The translations under genes and the position numbers were made by a program. This document shows positions 1-13,823 of a stretch of 64,000 nt of DNA, in pieces. Each line of letters opens with the position of its first letter. Within the stretch, counting starts at the first letter, position 1. This stretch comes from Mycobacterium sp. 852013-51886_SCH5428379 (GTDB taxonomy: Bacteria; Actinomycetota; Actinomycetes; Mycobacteriales; Mycobacteriaceae), in assembly GCF_001665575.1 (NCBI RefSeq), contig NZ_LZSU01000029.1:52917-116916 (forward strand). Direction: 5' to 3'. The notes beneath the pieces are model-generated. The model was not told the origin of the DNA. It saw nothing but the letters and a program-made list of their open reading frames with translations, and made no database searches.

Positions 1-760
1 CATCGGTGTTCCCGGTTCTGGTCTGGGCGATGACGTTTCGTGACGTGACCATGGTCGGCCTGCCGTCAAGGCGCAGATTCACCGGCGCCGTGGTGCGGCG
101 CAGCGCCGAGTTCGCCGCCGGGTCGATGATGCCGACGGGCATCGTGAGCCCGCGGTAGTACCCGGGCGTGAACAGCGTCGGTGGGCTGCCCTCGGTGCCG
201 GAGAGTGCGACGAGTACTCCGACCGCGCCCTCGGCGAGCGCGGTGTCGTGCTTTGTCACGACCGAACATCCGGTGTCGTCGACGACCGCGATCGCACCGG
301 TGACGTCGACGCCGTCGTAGTCGGCCCGGCTGCATCCCGCCGGTTTCGCCGGGCGTAGGGAGAGCGCGGTGATGCCGTCGGATCCGGTGTCGATCAGCAG
401 TGATGCCTTCTCCACCGCGTGCCCCCGTCCGGCGGCGGTGAGCCGTGGGTTGCCACCGTCGGTACCGCCGTAGCGCTCGAACTCCGGGGTCTGTACGTCG
501 AAACCCTTGTCGCGCAGCGTGTCAGCCACATAATCGACGCTCGCGTCGTAACCACCCGTGCCCTCGGAGCGCCGACCGCCGTGGGCATCGGCGATCTGCT
601 GCAACGCGTCGAGGTGGACGTAGAGGGCGTCGGCGGTGATGCGGGCCGCCAGGGCGGCCGGATCCGGCTGCGGGGGTGGCGGTGCGGGCGAGGAGCACGC
701 GGCGGCGAGCGCCGCCGCGAGCACCGCCGCGGTGACCGCAACCAGCCCCCGCATCGTCAC
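1..760 (-). CDS. LpqL-like lipoprotein aminopeptidase, partial (tandem paralogue)
   Basis: The reverse strand reads a lipoprotein signal peptide ending in the lipobox LAAAC followed by SSPAPPPP, then IADAHGG and GYDASVDYV, a PA-type protease-associated segment (AGCSRADYDGVDVTGAIAVVD), and stops at the window edge at VTSRNVIAQTRTGNTD, just where the M28 zinc peptidase domain should begin. The same motifs occur in the adjacent lpqL, so this is a tandem duplicate. GTG at 760 overlaps the lpqL stop by four bases (GTGA), which suggests translational coupling; ATG at 754 is the alternative. By family it is a zinc aminopeptidase anchored outside the cytoplasmic membrane. Whether the catalytic half is intact cannot be seen. 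Confidence 0.8.
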   Translation of the reverse strand, partial: MTMRGLVAVTAAVLAAALAAACSSPAPPPPQPDPAALAARITADALYVHLDALQQIADAHGGRRSEGTGGYDASVDYVADTLRDKGFDVQTPEFERYGGTDGGNPRLTAAGRGHAVEKASLLIDTGSDGITALSLRPAKPAGCSRADYDGVDVTGAIAVVDDTGCSVVTKHDTALAEGAVGVLVALSGTEGSPPTLFTPGYYRGLTMPVGIIDPAANSALRRTTAPVNLRLDGRPTMVTSRNVIAQTRTGNTD

Positions 761-2280
761 GACGGTCCGGCCGGGTGACGGGTGCGGTCCTCACGGATCG
801 GGATCCCGTTGCGGCCGCGCTGATCCTGGGCGTAGAGGCCGACCGCGAATCCGGCGCCGCGGCCATGGATCTCCTGGGACGTGCGGTCGATCTCGTTCAG
901 CGTGTCGGTCTTCTTGTGATAGTTCGGATCGAACGGTCGGTTGGCCTCGCCGCCCCAGACGTCGGCCTGCTCCACCGATTTGTCCACCTCGGCGCCCGAG
1001 AACAGTCCGCCGGAGGGGATTCCGGCGGAGGTGAACGGGCCGTAGTCCGAACGGCCGTCGAATGCGCTGTCCTGAGCCGGTTTTCCGGCGTCATCGAGGT
1101 AGGCGGCCAAGGTGCGCTCGATCCCTGCGGACCCCTCAGGGACCCGCGGGATGCCGGTGTTCGGATCGGGTGGCGCGGACTGATCACCGTCCAGGGTGAA
1201 GTAGCCCGGATTGGGTGAACCGACCATGTCGAAGTTGAGGTACAGGGCTATGTCTCCGAGTTGCTCCGCGTCGAGCGACTCGATGTAGTTCGCGGAACCG
1301 AGCACGCCCAATTCCTCGGCACCCCAGAACGCGAAGCGCACAGCGTTGCGGATCTCAGGTGAGCCCCCGAGCCGGCGCGCGGTCTCCAGCACCGCCGCGA
1401 CACCGGAACCGTTGTCGTTGATACCCGGGCCTTCCGGCACGCTGTCGAGGTGTGCGCCGGCCATCACGACGTCGGTGGTCGATCCGGTTTTGGTCTGCGC
1501 GATGATGTTTCGGGTGCGGCCCTCTCGCACCCCGGCCTCCAGCCGCAGGCTCACCTCCCCCGGCTCCGCCCGCAGCCCCTGGCCCACGACCTTGGTCACC
1601 CCGACCGACGGAATCTTCACATCGGTGTCCGCGCCGAGTGTGGCCTGCCAGTTGTCGCCGTCCTCGTTATTCGCCACGATCAGCGCGACCGCACCGCGTT
1701 GCGCGGCCACCGACTGCTTCACACCGAACGGGCACTCGCCGCGATCGACCAGCACCACCGCACCCTGCACGGGGAGACCGTCGTAATCCTCGACGGTGCA
1801 CCCCGGACTGGCCTCGCTCCGGGCGACGACCAGCGGACCGGTCACCCCCGGGGGCGGTGTGCCGATCGTGTATTCGAGCGGCTTGGCCTCCACGGCCCGG
1901 CCGGCGACCGTGAGCTCCGGCTTCTCCGCGAACGGCACCTCGACCTCGAATTCGGGTGTCTGCACGTCGAATCCGCTGTCCCGCAGCGTCTGGACGACGT
2001 AGTCGACGCTGGCGTCGTAACCAGGGGTGTCGAATGCGCGGTTGCCACCGTGGGCGTCGGCGATCTCCTGCAGTCTCTGGAGATCGGCCATCATCGCGTC
2101 GGCGGAGATCCGGCCGGAGAGTTCCTCGGCGAAAGCCTGGGCGGCGGGCGCAGCCTCCGGTGTGGACGAGGGGGGCGCCGTCGGCGCGGGTCCTGTGTCG
2201 TCTGCACATCCGCCGAGCGACGCGGCCACCACCACGGCCATCAGCGGAGCGCCCACCGCCGTCAGCGTCCTACGCACCAT
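757..2280 (-). CDS. lpqL: Lipoprotein aminopeptidase LpqL (M28 zinc peptidase with PA domain)
   Basis: About 507 residues. The signal peptide ends in the lipobox SLGGC, so the protein should be a membrane-anchored exported lipoprotein. A PA domain (around GCTVEDYDGLPVQGAVVLVDRG) precedes an M28 catalytic domain with visible zinc-ligand motifs: GAHLDSVPEGPGINDNGSG (His/Asp), WGAEELGVLGS (Glu-Glu), LNFDMVGS (Asp) and NYHKKTDT (His). The family removes N-terminal residues from peptides. ATG at 2280 is preferred over in-frame GTG at 2289 because a -10-like TAACGT (2288-2293) lies seven bases upstream, consistent with a leaderless transcript. In M. tuberculosis lpqL likewise follows the thi genes. 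Confidence 0.9.
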   Translation of the reverse strand: MVRRTLTAVGAPLMAVVVAASLGGCADDTGPAPTAPPSSTPEAAPAAQAFAEELSGRISADAMMADLQRLQEIADAHGGNRAFDTPGYDASVDYVVQTLRDSGFDVQTPEFEVEVPFAEKPELTVAGRAVEAKPLEYTIGTPPPGVTGPLVVARSEASPGCTVEDYDGLPVQGAVVLVDRGECPFGVKQSVAAQRGAVALIVANNEDGDNWQATLGADTDVKIPSVGVTKVVGQGLRAEPGEVSLRLEAGVREGRTRNIIAQTKTGSTTDVVMAGAHLDSVPEGPGINDNGSGVAAVLETARRLGGSPEIRNAVRFAFWGAEELGVLGSANYIESLDAEQLGDIALYLNFDMVGSPNPGYFTLDGDQSAPPDPNTGIPRVPEGSAGIERTLAAYLDDAGKPAQDSAFDGRSDYGPFTSAGIPSGGLFSGAEVDKSVEQADVWGGEANRPFDPNYHKKTDTLNEIDRTSQEIHGRGAGFAVGLYAQDQRGRNGIPIREDRTRHPAGPS

Positions 2281-2322
2281 TGCATCCACGTTAGCGTGAC
2301 CGCGCCGGTGCGTACCGCCGCA

Positions 2323-3051
2323 TCAGGCGTCGCGGCGGTCGACGACCACCACGGCCGCGACGAACACGATGGCCACCACCGCGGTGAAGTAGCAGACCGC
2401 GCCGACATGTCCCCAGGGCACGTCGTACGAGGGGAACAGCCAAGCGACGCCCAGGAATTCGAACATGTTCGCGAATGGCAGATAGATGCCGATCTCGCTG
2501 CCCACGTTCGGCATGTTGCCCAGGATCGGCTCGACCACCAGCGGCCACATCAGCAGCACCGCGACCGCGCCTGCGGCGAACCGGATCAGCGCCCCGACCG
2601 CCACCCCGAGGACGGCCGCCAGCATCGCGTAGAGGGTGACCGCGCCGACGGCCCGCCACGTGGAACCCTCCCCCGGCGGCAGCCCGGCGATGATCACGGC
2701 GATGAAACTCGTGGCGGCGGCGCACAGTCCGCTGAACACACTCGTGACCACCGCCTTGGCGATCAGCACCAGCGGCCGGCGGGGCACGGCCAGGAACGTG
2801 GAGCGGATGAGGCCGGAGCGGTACTCGCCGGTGACGGCCAGCGACGACAGGATCATCAGCACGGGAACTCCGAAGACGGCGACCCCGAGGATCGCCTCCT
2901 CGGGCGTCATCCGGTCATAGGCGCTGCTGGCCGCGACCAGCATCGCCGTCACCCCCAGCGACAGCACGACGACCGCCGCAGCCGACCACAGCGGGGAGCG
3001 GGTGGTGGTGAGCTTGATCCTCTCGGAGTCCAGCACCTCGAGCGCGCTCAT
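2323..3051 (-). CDS. ABC transporter permease (ABC-2 type)
   Basis: A 242-residue protein with about six hydrophobic segments (for example SAAAVVVLSLGVTAMLVAAS, VFGVPVLMILSSLAV, TLYAMLAAVLGVAVGALIRF, AVCYFTAVVAIVFVAAVVVV), the usual size of a bacterial ABC-2 permease. Its ATG overlaps the stop of the ATPase gene by four bases (ATGA), so the two are translated together and should form one exporter. The substrate cannot be read from the sequence. It ends the co-directional run thiO-thiS-thiG-GDSL-ATPase-permease, with 42 bases before lpqL. Confidence 0.85.
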   Translation of the reverse strand: MSALEVLDSERIKLTTTRSPLWSAAAVVVLSLGVTAMLVAASSAYDRMTPEEAILGVAVFGVPVLMILSSLAVTGEYRSGLIRSTFLAVPRRPLVLIAKAVVTSVFSGLCAAATSFIAVIIAGLPPGEGSTWRAVGAVTLYAMLAAVLGVAVGALIRFAAGAVAVLLMWPLVVEPILGNMPNVGSEIGIYLPFANMFEFLGVAWLFPSYDVPWGHVGAVCYFTAVVAIVFVAAVVVVDRRDA

Positions 3052-3956
3052 CGGGCTTCTGCCCGGTAGTCCACGGCGTCATCGGTCATCTTCAGATACG
3101 CCTCCTCGAGCGACGCCCGCTGTGGGCTGAGTTCGTGCAGCGTGATGGCATTGCGCGCCGCCAGGTCGCCCACCACTTCGGCGGCGACGCCATAGACGGT
3201 CAAACCGCCGTCGCGGTGATCTCCGACGGTGATGCCTGCACCCGCCAACGCATCCCGCAGCTGATCGGACTGCGGGCTGCGCACCCGCACGGTGTCACCG
3301 CCGGAGCGGCTCACGAACTCCGCGACCGTCGTCGAGGCGATGAGCCGGCCACGGCCGATCACCACCAGGCGGTCGGCGGTCTGCGCCATCTCGGAGAGCA
3401 GATGGCTCGACACCAGCACGGTGCGCCCCTGCTCGGCCAGGGTGCGCATCAGCGTGCGCACCCAGTGGATGCCCTCCGGATCCAGCCCATTGACCGGTTC
3501 GTCGAACAGCAGCACGGGCGGGTCGCCGAGCAGTGCGGCGGCGATGCCGAGGCGCTGGCTCATTCCCAGCGACAGCGTGCCCGCCGGGCGGTCGGCCGCC
3601 GGGGTGATGCCGACGATGTCGAGCACCTCGTCGACCCGGTCGGCTGGGAGCTTGTTGCTCGCCGCGATCCATCGGAGGTGGTTGCGGGCGGTGCGGTTGG
3701 GATGGGCCTGCCGGGCGTCGAGCAGCGCGCCCACCACCCGCAGCGGGTTGCGCAGATCGCGGTAGGCGCGGCCGTCGATCGTCGCAGTACCGGAGGTGGG
3801 GCGGTCCAGCCCGAGGATCAACCGCATGGTCGTGGTCTTGCCCGCGCCGTTGGGACCGAGAAATCCGGTCACCACCCCCGGCTCTATCGAGCAGGTCAGC
3901 CCGTCGACGGCGACGGTCGGACCGTACGTCTTGGTCAGTCCCTCGAGTGCGATCAC
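3048..3956 (-). CDS. ABC transporter ATP-binding protein
   Basis: A 302-residue ATPase. The Walker A motif GPNGAGKTTT lies near residues 35-45; the signature LSLGMSQRLGIAAALL and Walker B VLLFDEPVNGLDPEG follow, and an H-loop is seen in VLVSSHLLSEM. The roughly 90-residue C-terminal extension is typical of ATPases paired with ABC-2 permeases (drug or lipid export type). The start is GTG at 3956, 12 bases after the GDSL gene. ATP hydrolysis would drive export through the permease encoded next. There is no obvious link to thiamine apart from position. Confidence 0.9.
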   Translation of the reverse strand: MIALEGLTKTYGPTVAVDGLTCSIEPGVVTGFLGPNGAGKTTTMRLILGLDRPTSGTATIDGRAYRDLRNPLRVVGALLDARQAHPNRTARNHLRWIAASNKLPADRVDEVLDIVGITPAADRPAGTLSLGMSQRLGIAAALLGDPPVLLFDEPVNGLDPEGIHWVRTLMRTLAEQGRTVLVSSHLLSEMAQTADRLVVIGRGRLIASTTVAEFVSRSGGDTVRVRSPQSDQLRDALAGAGITVGDHRDGGLTVYGVAAEVVGDLAARNAITLHELSPQRASLEEAYLKMTDDAVDYRAEAR

Positions 3957-3968
3957 ACGTCCATGGTG

Positions 3969-5714
<1,746 letters not shown>

Positions 5715-5724
5715 TGACGCCCCC

Positions 5725-6765
5725 TCATGTCGTGGCTCCCACTGTTGCTTCGAGTTCGGCGGCCACCTGCTGCGCGGTCCACGGCGCTAACAAGAAGCCG
5801 TTGCGGCCATGGCCGGCGGCCACCATCGTGCGGTCGTCGAGGCGCCGCACCAGCGGCAGCCCGTCCGGTGTCATCGGTCGCAGCCCGGCGGCGCATTCGG
5901 CGAACTCGTACTCGCCCAGGGCGGGCATCACCGTGCATGCGTCGTCGAGTAGATCGCGCACCCCGCTGACCGCGGGCGCGGTGTCGCGCCCGTGTTCGTA
6001 CTGCGTCGCCCCGACCACCACGCCGTCGGCGCGCGGCACCAGATACACCTGTCTGCCGTGCACGCGGGCCCGCACCACCCGGCGGGGTACCGGCATACAG
6101 CCGCGCCGCCAGCGCAACCGCAGCACCTCCCCCTTGACCGGGCGGATCGGCAGGTCCGGCCACAGCGCCGGAGCGTCGACGCCGTTGGCGATCACCCGCA
6201 TGTCGACGTCGTCGACCGCGGACAGCTCGTCCACCGGCGGCGCCCAGTGCACGCCGAGTCGTTCGCACTGCGTGGCCAGCGCGTCGACGACGGCGCGGTT
6301 GTCGACGGCGAATTCGGTGTCGGCGATGAATCCGTGTCGGATCCCTTGCGCCAGTAGAGGTTCCACATCGCGCGCGGTCGTGGTCAGCGTCACCGGATGG
6401 CCTTGTGCGGCCAGCCACTGGCCGACGGTCTTCAGATCCGCGGCGTCGGCGCGGTCGACCGCGACGACCAGCGATTCACGCGCGGTGACCACCTCGGGCG
6501 GCAGCCCGTCGAGGAAGCCCTCGTGCCACAGTCGCAGCGATTCGAGCCCGATCCGCAGCAGTTCGTGCTCACCGGGCCAGCCCTCACTGTGGGGGGCGAG
6601 CATTCCGCCGGCCACCCACGACGCACCCTTCTCGGGGCTGCGGTGCACGCGGACCGTCCAGCCGTCCTGCGCCGCGCGGCGGGCGACCGCGAGCCCGATG
6701 ACCCCGCCGCCGATGACGGCTGCGGTCGGGTTCCTGGCCTGACCCCTGGGCTGATTTGTAGGCAT
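5725..6765 (-). CDS. thiO: Glycine oxidase ThiO (FAD-dependent)
   Basis: About 346 residues. The N-terminal FAD-binding motif AVIGGGVIGLAVARRAA is clear; the rest matches a DAAO-type flavoenzyme (VKGEVLRLRW, VYLVPRADGVVVGATQYE, GLRPMTPDGLPLV, GHGRNGFLLAPWTA). It oxidises glycine to dehydroglycine for thiazole synthesis. The start must be ATG at 6765: the Shine-Dalgarno AAGGGAGG occupies 6771-6778, so an in-frame GTG at 6771 lies inside it and is unlikely. First gene of the operon, directly under the TPP riboswitch. Confidence 0.96.
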   Translation of the reverse strand: MPTNQPRGQARNPTAAVIGGGVIGLAVARRAAQDGWTVRVHRSPEKGASWVAGGMLAPHSEGWPGEHELLRIGLESLRLWHEGFLDGLPPEVVTARESLVVAVDRADAADLKTVGQWLAAQGHPVTLTTTARDVEPLLAQGIRHGFIADTEFAVDNRAVVDALATQCERLGVHWAPPVDELSAVDDVDMRVIANGVDAPALWPDLPIRPVKGEVLRLRWRRGCMPVPRRVVRARVHGRQVYLVPRADGVVVGATQYEHGRDTAPAVSGVRDLLDDACTVMPALGEYEFAECAAGLRPMTPDGLPLVRRLDDRTMVAAGHGRNGFLLAPWTAQQVAAELEATVGATT

Positions 6766-6778
6766 CTGCACCTCCCTT

Positions 6779-6862
6779 CGCCGGCATGACCCGGATCAGG
6801 TACGACGGTCAGGGCCGGCTGCTGGCCCACTCTCAGCCCCGCGTCCCCGGGACTCCCGTGTC
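6779..6862 (-). promoter_or_regulatory. TPP riboswitch (THI element) upstream of thiO
   Basis: On the minus strand the leader contains the two conserved TPP-aptamer blocks: GGGCTGAGAG followed by a GC-rich hairpin (GGGCCAGCAGCCGGCCC), then ACCTGATCCGGGTCATGCC and GGCGAAGGGAGG. The 3' end of the aptamer runs into the Shine-Dalgarno of thiO, so ligand binding probably sequesters the ribosome binding site and represses translation of thiO-thiS-thiG. The divergent thiE starts 32 bases beyond the element and is not under it. Confidence 0.96.
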
Positions 6863-6893
6863 GGCCATCCACGGTAGTCGCTAGCGTGCGGTT

Positions 6894-7577
6894 GTGCACC
6901 AACCCACCTCACGCCCGACTCCGGACCTGCGCGACGCCCGGCTGTACCTGTGCACCGACGCCCGCCGGGAGCGTGGTGACCTGGCCGAATTCGCCGACGC
7001 GGCACTGGCCGGCGGGGTCGACCTGATCCAGCTGCGCGACAAGGGGTCGGCCGGCGAGAAGACGTTCGGACCGTTGGAGGCGCGCGGGGAACTGGCCGCG
7101 CTCGAGGTGCTGGCCGACGCCGCCCGCCGACACGGTGCACTGCTGGCGGTCAACGACCGCGCCGACATCGCGCTGGCTGCCGGCGCCGACGTCCTACACC
7201 TCGGCCAGGACGACCTGCCCCTGGACGTGGCCCGCGGGATCATCGGGCCCCGCCCGCGGATCGGGCGGTCCACCCACGACCGGTCGCAGGTGATCGAGGC
7301 GACGACCGAGGACGTCGACTATTTCTGCGTCGGTCCGTGCTGGCCGACGCCGACCAAACCAGGCCGGCCGGCGCCGGGCCTGGAGCTGGTCCGGGAGACG
7401 GCGGCGCTGGCGCCGGAGAAACCGTGGTTCGCGATCGGCGGCATCGACGAGGAGCGGCTCCCCGAGGTGCTGGCCGCCGGCGCGCGGCGCGTCGTCGTCG
7501 TCCGGGCCATCACCGCGGCCGACGATCCCGGTGCCGCGGCTAGGCGCCTGCGCGCGGCTCTGACTGCTGTCCGTTGA
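6894..7577 (+). CDS. thiE: Thiamine-phosphate synthase ThiE
   Basis: A 227-residue TIM-barrel enzyme joining HMP-PP and thiazole phosphate to thiamine phosphate. Motifs: [54 protein letters not shown] (phosphate loop) and FAIGGI. The start is GTG at 6894 with no clear Shine-Dalgarno. It is transcribed divergently from the riboswitch-controlled thiO operon and overlaps mutT3 by 38 bases at the converging 3' ends. Confidence 0.95.
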   Translation: MHQPTSRPTPDLRDARLYLCTDARRERGDLAEFADAALAGGVDLIQLRDKGSAGEKTFGPLEARGELAALEVLADAARRHGALLAVNDRADIALAAGADVLHLGQDDLPLDVARGIIGPRPRIGRSTHDRSQVIEATTEDVDYFCVGPCWPTPTKPGRPAPGLELVRETAALAPEKPWFAIGGIDEERLPEVLAAGARRVVVVRAITAADDPGAAARRLRAALTAVR

Positions 7578-8067
7578 CCAGCAGCGGGATGGTCGCGGTC
7601 ACGCTGCGCAGCCGCTGCCAGCTGGCCGCGAATCCCGGGTGCAGCGGCAGCGAGTCCACCTCGTCCTCGCCGACCCAGCGCAGTTCGGCGCTCTCGCGGT
7701 TGGGCACGGTGTCCAGTTGCTCGGCCGCGTCGGCGATGACGGTCGTATAGGTCCACGCCGGGCCTTCGCTGCCGATGATCTCGGCCGTGACCACCGTGGT
7801 CCGCACGGTCAGCTGATCGGAGGGCAGCCCGGCCTCTTCGTGCGCCTCGCGCACTGCGGCCTGTTCGGGGGTCTCGTGGCTGTCGCGGGCGCCGCCGGGC
7901 AGCCCCCACGTGCCGCCCTGATGGCTCCACGGCGCGCGGTGTTGCAGCAGGACTGCCGCCGAGCCGTCGGGACGCGGCGCCCGCAGCAGCAGACCGGCCG
8001 CACCGTGCCGTCCCCAGAAGCGGCCGCCGCCCTCGGCGAACACCCAGCCGTCTCCGTCCCCACGCAC
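7540..8067 (-). CDS. mutT3: NUDIX hydrolase (MutT3-like)
   Basis: About 175 residues with a perfect Nudix box, G-x5-E-x7-REAHEEAGL (GARDSHE...REAHEEAGL), which coordinates the metal for pyrophosphate hydrolysis. The position next to thiE matches M. tuberculosis mutT3 (Rv0413). Members clean up oxidised or non-canonical nucleoside triphosphates. The start is GTG at 8067: a -10-like TATCCT (8074-8079) ends six bases upstream, which fits leaderless initiation. A longer upstream reading frame lacks supporting signals. Confidence 0.88.
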   Translation of the reverse strand: MRGDGDGWVFAEGGGRFWGRHGAAGLLLRAPRPDGSAAVLLQHRAPWSHQGGTWGLPGGARDSHETPEQAAVREAHEEAGLPSDQLTVRTTVVTAEIIGSEGPAWTYTTVIADAAEQLDTVPNRESAELRWVGEDEVDSLPLHPGFAASWQRLRSVTATIPLLVNGQQSEPRAGA

Positions 8068-8188
8068 GCGTACAGGATAGTGCGGGCGACCCGCCGATGG
8101 CGGCGGCCCGAATGGCAGGTGATTCTTAGAATTCTCAGATACGTTGGACCCGTCGGAACGTCGCCGGATAGATGAGGACCGCACACAG

Positions 8189-9508
8189 GTGACTGTGGAG
8201 TTGGCGCACCCATCGACCGAGCCCCTCGCGTCCCGGTCGCCGACCACACCCGCGCATCCGCGCTGGTGGTTCCTCTGGACCACGCCAGGCCGCATCCTCA
8301 CCATCGGCCTCGTGCTTTCGGCGCTCGCGGTGGCCAGCGCCCTGGCCACGTCCACCACGATCGATGACCGTCAGCAGGCGCTGACGACGGTGCTCAACCA
8401 CACCGAACCGCTGTCGTTCGCCGCCGGCCAGCTCTACACCCGGCTGTCGGTGGCCGATGCGGCGGCAGCCACCGCATTCATCGCAGGCACCGAACCGCGC
8501 GACGTCCGGCAGCGCTACGAACAGGCGATCACCGACGCCGCGGTGGCGCTCACCCGCGCCTCGAGCGGACTCACCGACGAGGATCTGGTGCAGCTGCTCG
8601 GCCGGATCAACGCCGAACTGGCCGTCTACACCGGTCTGGTGGAGACCGCGCGGACCAACAACCGGGCGGGCAACCCGGTCGGCTCCTCGTATCTGTCGGA
8701 GGCGTCGTCGCTGATGCAGGCCAAGATCCTGCCCGATGCGCAGCGCCTGTACGAGGAGACCTCGGCGCGGGTGGATCAGGAGACCACCGCCTCCACGCGG
8801 ATCCCGGCGCCGGTGATCCTGGTGGTGCTGGCGACGCTGCTGTTCGGTCTGTTCGCCAACCGCTGGCTGGCGCGGCGCACGCGGCGGCGCGTCAACATCG
8901 GATTCGTCGCGGGCGGGCTGGCCGTGCTCATCATGGTGCTCTGGGTGGGCACCGCGCTGACGATCTCGACCGCAGACAGCCGCAGCGCCAAGAGTTCAGG
9001 CGCCGAATCGCTCAAAACGATCACCACGCTGGCCATCACCGCGCAGCAGGCACGCGCCGACGAGACGCTGGCGCTGATCCGCCGCGGTGACGAGGAGGTG
9101 CGCAAACAGTCCTACTATCAGCGCATCGACGTGATGCAGTCCCAGCTGGCGGAGTTCTTGGACCGCGACAACTCGATCGACAAGACCGACCTGGCCGCGG
9201 CGGAGAGTCTGCTGACCCGCTGGCGCGCCGCCGACGACCGCATCAACGCCTACATCGCCGTCGGCAACTACCAGGCAGCGACGCAGGTGGCGCTGGGCAC
9301 CGGAGAGGACGATTCGACGCCGGCGTTCGACCAGCTGAACGAGGCGCTGAACAAAGGCATCGAGCAGAGCCGCAACCAGCTGCGCAACGACATCCTCAAC
9401 GCGCGCCGGGTGTTGTCGGGCGCGACGGCAGGTGCTGCGGCGCTCAGCGTCGTCGCGGCGATCGCGGTGGCGCTGGGACTGTGGCCGAGGTTGAGTGAGT
9501 ACCGGTGA
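8189..9508 (+). CDS. glnX: Membrane sensor GlnX (amino-acid signalling to PknG)
   Basis: About 439 residues with four hydrophobic segments (ILTIGLVLSALAVASALA; VILVVLATLLFGLFANRW; IGFVAGGLAVLIMVLWVG; AGAAALSVVAAIAVALGLW) flanking two external alpha-helical regions like chemoreceptor sensor domains. In M. tuberculosis the homologue Rv0412c works with GlnH and PknG to sense aspartate/glutamate. GTG at 8189 is preferred, with GAGG about ten bases upstream; in-frame TTG at 8144 would add 15 residues. First gene of glnX-glnH-pknG. Confidence 0.88.
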   Translation: MTVELAHPSTEPLASRSPTTPAHPRWWFLWTTPGRILTIGLVLSALAVASALATSTTIDDRQQALTTVLNHTEPLSFAAGQLYTRLSVADAAAATAFIAGTEPRDVRQRYEQAITDAAVALTRASSGLTDEDLVQLLGRINAELAVYTGLVETARTNNRAGNPVGSSYLSEASSLMQAKILPDAQRLYEETSARVDQETTASTRIPAPVILVVLATLLFGLFANRWLARRTRRRVNIGFVAGGLAVLIMVLWVGTALTISTADSRSAKSSGAESLKTITTLAITAQQARADETLALIRRGDEEVRKQSYYQRIDVMQSQLAEFLDRDNSIDKTDLAAAESLLTRWRAADDRINAYIAVGNYQAATQVALGTGEDDSTPAFDQLNEALNKGIEQSRNQLRNDILNARRVLSGATAGAAALSVVAAIAVALGLWPRLSEYR

Positions 9509-9511
9509 TGA

Positions 9512-12805
<3,294 letters not shown>

Positions 12806-12817
12806 CCGTCGCGCTGT

Positions 12818-12913
12818 CGAGTGTGCGGCCATGGCGCCGAGTGTGTCGTCAGGGCGGTTTCCGCGCCGTTTTCCCGTCCTGGGCGCACACTCGCCGCCGT
12901 CATCGCACACTCG
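12818..12913. repeat. Palindromic four-box intergenic element, copy 1
   Basis: Boxes: CGAGTGTGCG (12818-12827), CGAGTGTGTCG (12838-12848), CGCACACTCG (12884-12893) and CGCACACTCG (12904-12913), giving spacings of 20, 46 and 20. The inner part carries further dyad symmetry (CAGGGCGG / CCGTCCTG). The element lies just after the pknG stop, and its right end supplies the last codons and stop of the nuclease-like gene on the other strand. Nearly identical to copy 2. I do not recognise it as a named family. Confidence 0.9.
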
Positions 12914-13760
12914 CCGACCGAGACGCCAGCGCCAACCGGATCCGACGCAGAATGTCGACCGGATGGTCCTCCTTGACGACCCGCACGACGAGCCACCCGG
13001 CACGTTCGAGTCTCTCGGCGCGATGAATGTCGCGGGTGTACACCTGCCGAGTCGCCTGGTGGTGTTCGCCGTCGTACTCCGCGGCGACCATCGGCTCGTC
13101 CCAACCCATGTCGAGGTAGGCGAACGGCATCCCGTCGGCGTCGGCGACGGGGATCTGCGTCCGCGGTCGGGGCAGGCCGGCACGGAGGATCAGCAGCCGC
13201 AGCCAGGTCTCTTTCGGCGACTCCGCGCCGGGATCGACCAGTTCGAGCGCCGTCTCGAGTTGTCGTAGCCCGCGTGCACCGGGATGTTGTTGCGCCACTC
13301 GCAGAACCGCGTCGAGCGGTAGCCGCGTAGCCCGGCTGAGCGCGTCGAGTCGCGCCACCGCCTGGTCGAGTCGGTCCCGCCGCCCGAGGTCGAACGCGGT
13401 CCGGGCGGGGCTGGTCACGGCGAGACCACGCAGCATCTGCTGCTCCCCGTCGAGGAGGACGTCGCGCCGGATCGCGATGCCCTTCGGGGGCCGGGGATTG
13501 GCGTGGATCAGCTCGACGGGGACGTCATCGTCGATCCATTTCGTTCCGTGCAGCGCGGCCGCCGCCAGCCCGCCGATCGTGGCGCGTCCGCCCGACCACA
13601 GCGAGGCCGCCGAGATCCGTTGCTGCAGAGATGGCGTCGCCATATTCGGGAGGTAGACATCCGGATACACCGCGCGGAAACGCGTGCGCAACTGGTGGCG
13701 GTTCAGCGCTCCGCACGCCAGCGCGCGGCTTCCGACGAAGGGGACGGTCGACGAGTCCAT
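12900..13760 (-). CDS. AbiEi-like N-terminal domain plus DUF559 (nuclease-fold) protein
   Basis: A 286-residue protein. The N-terminal part resembles the AbiEi-type winged-helix domain (NRHQLRTRFRAVYPDVYLP). The C-terminal part is a DUF559/Vsr-like PD-(D/E)xK fold: Glu184 (SPKETW), Asp217 (YLDMGW), Glu228 and Asp230 (AAEYDGEHH), then GWLVVRV. It may therefore cut DNA, but that is inference. Genes annotated as endonuclease-domain/AbiEi proteins are common in mycobacteria without known function. It is bracketed by repeat copies 1 and 2, and its last residues ASVR plus stop are encoded inside copy 1. No partner toxin or antitoxin gene is adjacent. Confidence 0.75.
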   Translation of the reverse strand: MDSSTVPFVGSRALACGALNRHQLRTRFRAVYPDVYLPNMATPSLQQRISAASLWSGGRATIGGLAAAALHGTKWIDDDVPVELIHANPRPPKGIAIRRDVLLDGEQQMLRGLAVTSPARTAFDLGRRDRLDQAVARLDALSRATRLPLDAVLRVAQQHPGARGLRQLETALELVDPGAESPKETWLRLLILRAGLPRPRTQIPVADADGMPFAYLDMGWDEPMVAAEYDGEHHQATRQVYTRDIHRAERLERAGWLVVRVVKEDHPVDILRRIRLALASRSASVR

Positions 13761-13823
13761 ATCCGGACGATGACGCGGCGGCCCGACACATCCGGTCGGT
13801 CACCCGCGATCCATCCACAGCCG

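Noticed and set aside
12900..13760. Classical AbiEi/AbiEii toxin-antitoxin pair
   Set aside because: No nucleotidyltransferase toxin gene is adjacent; only the N-terminal similarity to AbiEi is present.
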